NCBI GenBank assembly: GCA_016787895.1
Contig: JAEUTN010000016.1
Location: forward strand, 1 to 64,000
Direction: 5' to 3'
DNA: 64,000 nt
Origin: Bacteroidia bacterium
GTDB taxonomy: Bacteria > Bacteroidota > Bacteroidia > B-17B0 > Aurantibacillaceae
Both the position numbers and the translations under genes were made by a program. Positions 8,163 through 14,733 of this stretch are shown here, in pieces (the stretch's first letter is position 1; every line of letters begins with the position of its first letter). The notes below the pieces were generated by a model. That model did not search any database and had not been told where the DNA came from. It saw nothing but the letters and a program-made list of their open reading frames with translations.

Positions 8163-9608
8163 TTATTTATACTTTATAAAACGAAATACTGATTTAGGAC
8201 TTACCATACCGGTTGCAAAGGCCAAAACCCCGCTAAAAATAAGCATAATAAGGAAATTTAACATCCAGCTGGTGGTTAAAGATAAAGTAAAATAATTGGC
8301 AAACACAAGGGCCAAAATAAACAGCAGCAAGGAAAACAAGAGGCGTTTGTTCAGCCTGAACTTAAACACTTTATACGAAATAAACACCTGAATCAGTGCT
8401 GTTACAAACTGGGTAATTACGCTGGCTACTGCACTTCCCATGGCCTGGAACTTCGGAATAAGGATAAAATTTAATACTAAGTTAACCAGTATACCCCCAA
8501 TGGCCATGTAATTCAAATGTTTCAGATTGCCATTGGCCGTGAGCAGGGTACCAAAAATATAGGTGGTGGAAATAGCGGTAAAACAACACATCAGCAAAGC
8601 CAGCACCTCGTGCCCTTCGGATTCGCCTTTATAAATGAGCTCGTAAAAATGGTCGGAGTAAAATATACTGCTGATGGAAATGATGAGGGCCGGGGTTAAC
8701 AATAAGGTAAACGAAAGTTTCACGATGTTTTCAATGTTCTCTTTGTGTTTGATCATTCGGCTGAACAAAGGCAGCAACTGCACCGAAAACAAATAGGCAA
8801 TCATGTTCGCCGCATCCAGCAAACGAAAGGCTTTGGCGTAAATCCCGGTTTGTTCCTTACCCTGGTCGCCGGGTAAAATCCGTTCGAGCATCACTGAATC
8901 CAAACGATTGTAAAAGGTCATCAACAACACAAGAATCGCAAAAGGGAAACTCTTTTTTAAAATCAAGCGGTTAAATTTCCAATCCCAGTTGAGTTTAAAG
9001 GTGTGGGTTTTGTTGAGCACGATGGCAAATCCAATAATCGCGGTTAAAGCGTAACCCAGGGTTTGCGCGTACACAAAATTCATGATGTCCACTTCCAGCC
9101 CAAACACGTTCATGAGCATGGCCACCACAATCAGTATCATAATCACCCGGTCGAGAACGGACAAAATGCTGTCGACCCTGAACAAATGCAGGGCCAGCAG
9201 GTTGGAGCGCAGGAACAAAATAAAACTCAGGAAAAAATTATTAAAACACAAAATGAGCAACAATTTCATGTACCTGAAATCGTAGCCCAGCACTAAAAAA
9301 CCCACTAAAAGGGTTAAGATGGCGTACACAAAGGCCAGAACAAACTTCAGGCTGAGCATTTTGCTGAAATGTTTGCTCAGAAGGTGGTTATGTTGCGCAA
9401 TGTTTTTGTTGTTGAAATTGGTGAGTCCGAAATCCAAAAGGATGTTCATCATCAGGGAAAAATTAAAAAGGGCTGCAAATTCACCGTAACTGATATCCCC
9501 TACTTTTAACTGCACCTGAGGTTCAATACCCAGAATCCAGAAAGGTTTAATAAGCAGGTTCAGAATGAGAAGGATCGCGAGATCGAATATGAACTTCTTT
9601 TTTTGCAC
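8163..9608 (-). CDS. Oligosaccharide flippase (Wzx / MATE-like)
   Basis: About 481 residues with some 12-14 membrane segments, of the polysaccharide biosynthesis flippase family. It would move lipid-linked oligosaccharide across the inner membrane. The frame is open to a TTG at 9620, but an exact -7 box (TATCTTTG, minus strand, 9618-9625) covers that codon. I therefore place the start at GTG 9608, giving MQKKKFIFDL. This leaves a 9-base gap from box to start. It is first gene of the flippase, chain-length, ligase operon. Confidence 0.85.
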   Translation of the reverse strand: MQKKKFIFDLAILLILNLLIKPFWILGIEPQVQLKVGDISYGEFAALFNFSLMMNILLDFGLTNFNNKNIAQHNHLLSKHFSKMLSLKFVLAFVYAILTLLVGFLVLGYDFRYMKLLLILCFNNFFLSFILFLRSNLLALHLFRVDSILSVLDRVIMILIVVAMLMNVFGLEVDIMNFVYAQTLGYALTAIIGFAIVLNKTHTFKLNWDWKFNRLILKKSFPFAILVLLMTFYNRLDSVMLERILPGDQGKEQTGIYAKAFRLLDAANMIAYLFSVQLLPLFSRMIKHKENIENIVKLSFTLLLTPALIISISSIFYSDHFYELIYKGESEGHEVLALLMCCFTAISTTYIFGTLLTANGNLKHLNYMAIGGILVNLVLNFILIPKFQAMGSAVASVITQFVTALIQVFISYKVFKFRLNKRLLFSLLLFILALVFANYFTLSLTTSWMLNFLIMLIFSGVLAFATGMVSPKSVFRFIKYK

Positions 9609-9617
9609 CGAAGCCAA

Positions 9618-9625
9618 CAAAGATA
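9618..9625 (-). promoter_or_regulatory. Bacteroidota -7 promoter box (TATCTTTG)
   Basis: Exact TAnnTTTG match on the minus strand. It overlaps the most upstream possible start codon of the flippase gene and so decides the start at 9608. Confidence 0.5.
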
Positions 9626-9650
9626 GCTTTTTTATAGTTTTAGCGCAGTA

Positions 9651-9722
9651 ATGCCGATGTGAAATAAGTAATGGTCCAATTCTGCTTCACGCCATGGTAT
9701 CCAACTTCTTTGCAATCGGCAT
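9651..9722. repeat. Inverted repeat between the flippase and glycosyltransferase promoters
   Basis: ATGCCGAT (9651-9658) and ATCGGCAT (9715-9722) are perfect inverted arms, extendable by GTA/TAC with one bulge. A second pair, GTGAA (9659-9663) and TTCAC (9686-9690), nests inside. The element sits between two divergent -7 boxes. It could be a protein-binding region or a structured transcript. Confidence 0.5.
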
Positions 9723-9782
9723 TTACCAATGTAAGATTGATAATTATTGGCATAATTTATAAATCACATTGGTATAAATTTA

Positions 9783-9790
9783 TAGATTTG
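9783..9790 (+). promoter_or_regulatory. Bacteroidota -7 promoter box (TAGATTTG)
   Basis: Exact TAnnTTTG match only four bases before the GTG at 9795, so the mRNA should be leaderless or nearly so. Confidence 0.5.
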
Positions 9791-9794
9791 TCCT

Positions 9795-10922
9795 GTGCAA
9801 ATCGTTGTAAATACAAGGCTTTTACTCAGGGACCGGCTGGAAGGCATAGGTTGGTTCACGTACCAAACCTTAAAACGCATTACCCGCAACCACCCCGATG
9901 TGCATTTTGTGTTTTTGTTCGACAGGGACTATAGCGAAGAGTTTGTTTTCTCCGATAACGTCACCCCCATGGTTTTGGCTCCCCAGGCCAGGCACCCCAT
10001 TTTGTATTACCTCTGGTTTCAGGTTTCGGTAAAAAACCTGCTGAAACGCATGAAGCCTGATCTTTTTCTTTCTCCTGATGGATTTTTATCTCTTGGGGCG
10101 GGATGTAAACAATTGCCGGTAATCCACGACATTAACTTTTTTCATCATCCCAAAGACCTGAAGTGGATGACCTCTAAGTATTACAATTATTATTTCCCCC
10201 GTTTTGCGAAGGTGGCCACGCGTATTGCAACGGTATCGGAATTCAGCCGACAGGAAATTGCCAAACATTACCACATTCCCGAAACCAAAATTGATGTGGT
10301 GTACAATGGCATCAATTCCTTTTTTAAACCCATAGATGAGGCCACCCGAAAAGCCACCCGGGCAACATACAGTTCAGGAAAAAACTATTTTGTGAACGTG
10401 GGCTCCTTGCATCCGCGCAAAAACATCTGCAACCTCATCAAAGCCTTTGCTTTGTTTAAGCAGGAAAGTCAATCCGACATGAAACTGGTATTGGCCGGAC
10501 CTGAATTCTGGGGCATGGGCGACATTCAGAAAACGCTGGAGGAAAGCGGAATCAAAGAAGAGGTGGTGTTTACGGGACGTTTGGCCAATGAGGACTTGTG
10601 CAAGGTGTTGGGCAGCGCTATGGCCCTTACGTTTATTCCCTACTACGAAGGTTTTGGTATTCCTTTGGTGGAGGCCATGGAAGCTGAAATTCCCATCATT
10701 ACCAGCAACATGAGCAGTTTGCCGGAAGTGGCGGGTAACGCGGCTTTAAAAGTCAATCCTTTTGATCTCACCGATATTAAAAACGCCATGCTGCGCATTT
10801 ACAACAATGCCTCGGTACGCGCCGACCTGGTGCAAAAAGGCCGTTTACAAAAACAGAATTTTTCATGGGACCGCAGCGCGCAATTGTTGTGGGAGTCCAT
10901 GGTAAAAGCCATGCGGGACTAA
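9795..10922 (+). CDS. Glycosyltransferase family 4 (GT-B) protein
   Basis: A 375-residue retaining GT-B transferase that moves a sugar from a nucleotide donor onto a surface glycan. The donor-site E-x7-E motif is visible in YEGFGIPLVEAME, and the middle holds VGSLHPRKNICNLIKAF. The GTG start gives MQIVVNTRLL, the usual beginning of this family, where a short beta strand opens the fold. It is divergent from the flippase operon and convergent with the Kdo transferase gene (3-base gap), in a polysaccharide gene neighbourhood. Confidence 0.9.
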   Translation: MQIVVNTRLLLRDRLEGIGWFTYQTLKRITRNHPDVHFVFLFDRDYSEEFVFSDNVTPMVLAPQARHPILYYLWFQVSVKNLLKRMKPDLFLSPDGFLSLGAGCKQLPVIHDINFFHHPKDLKWMTSKYYNYYFPRFAKVATRIATVSEFSRQEIAKHYHIPETKIDVVYNGINSFFKPIDEATRKATRATYSSGKNYFVNVGSLHPRKNICNLIKAFALFKQESQSDMKLVLAGPEFWGMGDIQKTLEESGIKEEVVFTGRLANEDLCKVLGSAMALTFIPYYEGFGIPLVEAMEAEIPIITSNMSSLPEVAGNAALKVNPFDLTDIKNAMLRIYNNASVRADLVQKGRLQKQNFSWDRSAQLLWESMVKAMRD

Positions 10923-10925
10923 AAC

Positions 10926-12179
10926 TCAGGCCCTGCCAAACACCTGTTGCATCACCTTTTCCGTTGAGCCTGTTCGGGCTTCAAAGTAGGCTTGAAGTGT
11001 TTTCTGCAATTGCAGGTGTTTATCCTTTTGATGAAGGAAAGACCTCATACTTTCCCTGAGTTCGGGAACCTGTAAAACCGCTTTTGCGGCGCCAAGTTCT
11101 ATCAATTCAAGGGCTTCGTTGAATTTGCTGTAATCTGCTTGACCGCAAAACAAAACGGGTTTTAAATGCACGGCCGGTTCCAGCAAATTATGAATGCCTG
11201 AATCAAAGCCTCCGCCAATATAAACTACATCTGCATAATGGTAAACCCGCGATAACAAACCCACGGTATCCAAAACCAAAACATCCTCAGCCCTTGCCTT
11301 ATCCCTCACCACTGTATACAAACTATACCCCAAACCCATAGCTTTCAACCTTGCCTCAGTTTCCGTTATGCTCTTTTTATCCACCTCATGCGGCACCAAA
11401 ATCAATTTCGGTTTGTTCTCCCCCAAGTGTGTGTAAGCCTCCAGCAAAAACGTTTCATCTCCGGCCCAGGTGCTGCCGGCCACAATAACCTGCCGCCCTT
11501 TACAATAGTTTTCAAAAAAAGGAAGGGCTTCAAAACGGGCCTTGATTTGCATTACCCTATCGAAGCGGGTATCTCCGCTGATGATGGCCTGACTGATGCC
11601 GGCCTTTTGCAAAAGCTTTAAGGAGGAAGCATCCTGCACAAAAATGGTTTTAAAGGCCGAAAGGGATTCCTTAAAAATGCCCCCGTACCATTTGAAAAAA
11701 ATATGGTGAGGCTTAAACACGGCCGATACCAAATAGGCAGGGGTTTGGCTGCGTTTGAGTTCATTGAGGAAGTTCAGCCAAAATTCGTATTTGATAAAAA
11801 TCACCTGTTCGGGTTTTACCATCTGAATAAAATCCCTTGCGTTGGCTGCGGAATCAAAGGGCAGATAACACACCACATCGGCGCCCGGCCAATTCTTAAA
11901 CCCCTCGTATCCGCTGGGAGAAAAAAAGCTCAGGAGAATCTTGTGCTGCGGAAACCTTTGTTTAATGGCTTCCAAAAGGGGCCTTCCCTGTTCAAACTCC
12001 CCATACGAGGCGCAGTGCATCCAAATTCGGGGAGCGTTTCCAAGGGCGGATAATTGAGCCTGTAACTTATTTCTCCAGTCTTTACGCCCCTGCACCCAGA
12101 GTTTGGCTTTGGGATTGCGCCAGGCCGAAAGGTGAATGAGCAGGGCATATGAGCGAATCACCAGATTGTATATCCACAT
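10926..12179 (-). CDS. waaA: 3-deoxy-D-manno-octulosonic acid (Kdo) transferase
   Basis: A 417-residue WaaA/KdtA homologue that adds Kdo to lipid A precursor at the cytoplasmic face of the inner membrane. An N-terminal hydrophobic anchor (about 4-20) is followed by ASYGEFEQGRP (57-67), which holds the catalytic Glu61. The later VIVAGSTWAGDE and YIGGGFDSGIHN are conserved donor-site regions. Length is normal. The ATG at 12179 is preceded by a 12-base gap from the barrel gene upstream on the same strand, so the two may be co-transcribed. Confidence 0.94.
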   Translation of the reverse strand: MWIYNLVIRSYALLIHLSAWRNPKAKLWVQGRKDWRNKLQAQLSALGNAPRIWMHCASYGEFEQGRPLLEAIKQRFPQHKILLSFFSPSGYEGFKNWPGADVVCYLPFDSAANARDFIQMVKPEQVIFIKYEFWLNFLNELKRSQTPAYLVSAVFKPHHIFFKWYGGIFKESLSAFKTIFVQDASSLKLLQKAGISQAIISGDTRFDRVMQIKARFEALPFFENYCKGRQVIVAGSTWAGDETFLLEAYTHLGENKPKLILVPHEVDKKSITETEARLKAMGLGYSLYTVVRDKARAEDVLVLDTVGLLSRVYHYADVVYIGGGFDSGIHNLLEPAVHLKPVLFCGQADYSKFNEALELIELGAAKAVLQVPELRESMRSFLHQKDKHLQLQKTLQAYFEARTGSTEKVMQQVFGRA

Positions 12180-12191
12180 GGCCTGCTGTAT

Positions 12192-12923
12192 TTAATACAC
12201 ATAAAAATCGTCGGGGGCTTTTTTATAAAGGGGCAAAATCCAGCCGATTCTGAAGCCCATCAAAATATCGTTGCGTTTTGCGGTGTCGGGTAAACCTGTG
12301 CTGTAATTTAATTTTCTCACACTTTGGGTAAAAGCCTCGTAAAACTCAAAACCCGCGTAAAAATTACTCAGGCGTTTACGGCCCATGTGTAAATAGCCTA
12401 TGAACTGAGACACCGAAATACCCGAGGTGAATCGATCGTAGCCTTTGATAAGATCTCCGGCAATGGAAGCCACGCGCTGTGAAGCATCGTAAATGTGCAC
12501 CTTGTGCTGAAGGTAACCGGCGCCAATGGTAATCATAAGGCCCGAATTGGCATTGCTTTTAAAAATGGGAATGACCTTACCAAAAGTGAGGCCCAAAATC
12601 AAACCTCTTTGTGTAATGCGTAAGTTGGCCGGATACCCTTCATTATCGGTCACAAAACCATCGGGATTGGTCAATTGTTCCAGTACATCTTCTTTTACTG
12701 TTCCCCCGAAAAGATAGGAAGCCTCCACACCTAAAATCCAGTTTTTATGGGTTTTGAGCATAAAACTTCCGCCTGCCGTAAAACTGTTGCCAAAGCGCTC
12801 GTCCAAATCGCCGAGGGGGATTTGAGCGCCAAAATGCACGCCCAGCATGGGTATGGTAATGGCCGAATCTTTTTGGGCCCGCGTAACCAAACTCAAAAAG
12901 AGGAGAAGAACAAGGAACCTCAT
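12192..12923 (-). CDS. Predicted outer membrane beta-barrel protein, function unknown
   Basis: A 243-residue protein with a signal peptide (hydrophobic to about residue 16, ending RAQ). It is followed by alternating amphipathic strands rich in Gly and aromatics, as in small PorT/OmpW-like barrels. I do not recognise a specific family. An exact -7 box (TAATTTTG, minus strand, 12928-12935) lies four bases before the ATG. It precedes waaA on the same strand. Confidence 0.7.
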   Translation of the reverse strand: MRFLVLLLFLSLVTRAQKDSAITIPMLGVHFGAQIPLGDLDERFGNSFTAGGSFMLKTHKNWILGVEASYLFGGTVKEDVLEQLTNPDGFVTDNEGYPANLRITQRGLILGLTFGKVIPIFKSNANSGLMITIGAGYLQHKVHIYDASQRVASIAGDLIKGYDRFTSGISVSQFIGYLHMGRKRLSNFYAGFEFYEAFTQSVRKLNYSTGLPDTAKRNDILMGFRIGWILPLYKKAPDDFYVY

Positions 12924-12927
12924 GCGG

Positions 12928-12935
12928 CAAAATTA
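12928..12935 (-). promoter_or_regulatory. Bacteroidota -7 promoter box (TAATTTTG)
   Basis: Exact TAnnTTTG match on the minus strand, four bases before the ATG at 12923. This is again a near-leaderless arrangement. Confidence 0.45.
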
Positions 12936-12963
12936 AAAATAATTGGCTGAGTGCGCATGCAAC

Positions 12964-13698
12964 TCAGGCTTTGTTCTGAGCACTGGCGGTACGAAGTTGA
13001 TAAGTGGTAATGTTGGGATTGGCCTGATCGCTTTCCACCTTACCGTCCTTCAACCTCACAATGCGGTGCGCATGCAGGGCAATGTCTTCCTCGTGGGTAA
13101 CAAGCACCACGGTATTGCCGAGTTTGTGAATCTCTTCAAACAAACCCATAATTTCTACCGAGGTTTTGCTGTCCAAATTGCCGGTGGGTTCATCGGCCAG
13201 TATAATCGAAGGGTGATTCACCAGGGCCCTGGCCACGGCCACGCGTTGCCTTTGTCCTCCGCTGAGCTCATTGGGTTTGTGTTTTACGCGATTGCCCAAA
13301 CCCACACTTTCCAATACTTCCATAGCTCTTTTATCGCGATCGGCTTTGCTAAAACCCGCGTACACCAATGGCAAAGCCACGTTTTCGAGCGTGCTGGCCC
13401 TTGGCAAGAGGTTAAAGGTTTGAAACACAAAGCCAATTTCTTTGTTACGCACCGCGGCCAATTCGTTATCGCTCATGTTGGCTACCGATTGCCCGTTGAG
13501 CACATATTCCCCCGAGCTTGGGGTATCCAGGCAACCGATAATGTTCATCAACGTGGATTTTCCGCTGCCCGAAGGCCCCATCAGGGCCACGTATTCGTTT
13601 TTGGCAATGCTCAGAGAAAGATCGCTCAGGGCATGAATGGTTTCTTCCCCAATCTGGTAAGAACGTCGAATGTTTTTCAGGGAAATGATTTCCTTCAT
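12964..13698 (-). CDS. ABC transporter ATP-binding protein (LolD/MacB type)
   Basis: A 244-residue ATPase of the MacB/LolD group. Walker A is GPSGSGKST (41-49), the signature is [12 protein letters not shown] and Walker B is [12 protein letters not shown]. It would energise a FtsX-like permease that releases lipoproteins or exports substrates; no such permease is next to it. I chose ATG 13698 ([10 protein letters not shown]) over a GTG two codons upstream, since the near-match -7 box (TAATTTCG, minus strand, 13704-13711) would overlap the latter. Confidence 0.93.
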   Translation of the reverse strand: MKEIISLKNIRRSYQIGEETIHALSDLSLSIAKNEYVALMGPSGSGKSTLMNIIGCLDTPSSGEYVLNGQSVANMSDNELAAVRNKEIGFVFQTFNLLPRASTLENVALPLVYAGFSKADRDKRAMEVLESVGLGNRVKHKPNELSGGQRQRVAVARALVNHPSIILADEPTGNLDSKTSVEIMGLFEEIHKLGNTVVLVTHEEDIALHAHRIVRLKDGKVESDQANPNITTYQLRTASAQNKA

Positions 13699-13826
13699 CC
13701 CCACGAAATTAGGCTATCTCCCTCAGGCAAAAAAACCTTTGGTCACAATTGTTATTGGTTCTAATCTTATCTACTGTTACATCATAATAAGTCGAACCTC
13801 AAAAAATGTATTTGACCTTTTTTTGG

Positions 13827-13933
13827 GCGCCTTTCGGGCTGCTTCAGGCTCCGCTTCGCTGCGGCCTCCTCAGGCGAGATTTCGCTTTGCTTCACTCGCC
13901 TTGCGGTGGCTAAACCTTTCGCATCCCGGGCGC
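13827..13933. repeat. GC-rich multi-hairpin intergenic element
   Basis: GCGCC (13827-13831) and CGGG (13835-13838) pair with CCCG (13925-13928) and GGCGC (13929-13933), closing the element with nine pairs and a three-base bulge. Inside are CCGC/GCGG (13851-13854, 13861-13864) and AGGCGAG/CTCGCCT (13872-13878, 13895-13901). It lies in otherwise AT-rich noncoding DNA upstream of the LolD-like gene. It may be a dispersed repeat or a structured RNA. Confidence 0.55.
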
Positions 13934-13952
13934 AGCAATCTGCATTTTAGTC

Positions 13953-13974
13953 TTCTGGAAAATCCAGAATTTTT
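13953..13974 (+). terminator. Orphan intrinsic terminator
   Basis: A perfect 7-bp stem TTCTGGA/TCCAGAA (13953-13959, 13963-13969) with a 3-base loop, followed by a run of five T on the plus strand. No plus-strand protein gene ends upstream of it. It could end a transcript running through the structured element at 13827-13933. Confidence 0.55.
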
Positions 13975-14156
13975 AATTCCTCGAATTATAATTCCACCGA
14001 AAATTTAAGAAAAAAGAGTAATTTCTTGCAATCCACATCGTTTGAAATCAAATTCATTCCTATTTATTAGAAAGGCTTGCAGATTATTTGAAAGTCGACT
14101 AATTAGCCAAATGTTAAAAGCAAAAAGGAAGTTCTTTTTTTACTTAAATTAGCTTA

Positions 14157-14170
14157 GCGAACAAATTCGC
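14157..14170 (+). other. Small hairpin before the Shine-Dalgarno unit
   Basis: GCGAA-CAAA-TTCGC, a perfect 5-bp stem with a 4-base loop, 28 bases upstream of the strong ribosome-binding sequence at 14198. Confidence 0.35.
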
Positions 14171-14197
14171 GTTGAATTTTTATGTTTTAAATTTTTA

Positions 14198-14208
14198 AGA
14201 AAGGAGGT
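14198..14208 (+). promoter_or_regulatory. Perfect extended Shine-Dalgarno sequence
   Basis: AGAAAGGAGGT is an 11-base complement of the canonical 16S rRNA 3' tail. Bacteroidota rarely use such sites and no other gene start in this window has one. It ends two bases before an ATG at 14211 (three bases after GGAGG), which is tighter than the usual spacing. Confidence 0.6.
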
Positions 14209-14210
14209 AT

Positions 14211-14261
14211 ATGGCAAACACTGTTCCTGTACTTTTTAAGCATTCTATTTTTAACCTTTAA
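14211..14261 (+). CDS. Possible 16-codon upstream ORF (leader peptide)
   Basis: The ATG right after the Shine-Dalgarno opens a frame encoding MANTVPVLFKHSIFNL, stopping at 14259-14261, 12 bases before the ATG of the next gene. Size, ribosome site and position fit a leader peptide that could tune expression of the Cys-rich protein. Against it: the spacing from GGAGG to ATG is short and there is no comparative support. The peptide itself has no recognisable motif. Confidence 0.35.
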   Translation: MANTVPVLFKHSIFNL

Positions 14262-14273
14262 AATCTTAAAACC

Positions 14274-14675
14274 ATGAAAAATTTAATTTTTACATTAGCA
14301 ATAGTATTATTTGGACTAAACTCCAATAAAACAAATGCACAAGCAGTATGCTCAGGTTATGTTATTAATAACAATCTCAATTGTAGCATAACCATTGGAT
14401 ACGGTTACAAATGCACAGGAGGCAGTACTTGTGGAACTCCTCAAACTGGAATTAACATTAATCCTGGTAGTTCATTTACAATTCCAAATTGCGGAGCTGG
14501 CTGTGCTCCAACCGGTTGTGAATACGTAATAACCCTTGAATCTGTTGCCACCAATACTACTGGGTTACCTGTTAGTGTTGAGAGTGCATTTCCGAACGGA
14601 AATTTCATGGTTACTTTATGTTCAGGCAGCCTTGGTTTTTTGACTTGGGGAGGTACTAGCACAGATGTAGATTAG
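14274..14675 (+). CDS. Small secreted Cys-rich protein, function unknown
   Basis: A 133-residue protein with an N-terminal signal peptide (hydrophobic to about 18, cleavage likely after NAQA). The mature part has eight cysteines (an even number, fitting disulphides) and many Gly, Thr and Asn residues. No sorting domain is visible. I do not recognise the family. It lies in an AT-rich patch with the N-terminal part of the following adhesin gene, 58 bases upstream of it, and may serve it. The start ATG at 14274 has no Shine-Dalgarno of its own. Confidence 0.7.
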   Translation: MKNLIFTLAIVLFGLNSNKTNAQAVCSGYVINNNLNCSITIGYGYKCTGGSTCGTPQTGININPGSSFTIPNCGAGCAPTGCEYVITLESVATNTTGLPVSVESAFPNGNFMVTLCSGSLGFLTWGGTSTDVD

Positions 14676-14733
14676 TTAGGTGGGAAAGTAGTTCCTATTT
14701 TAGGAACCAAATAATGGTTAAAATGCTAGTTAC

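Noticed and set aside
12943..13764. A 273-codon open frame on the plus strand opposite the LolD-like gene
   Set aside because: It is a shadow of the ABC ATPase gene, whose motifs are complete; the plus-strand translation shows no family features.
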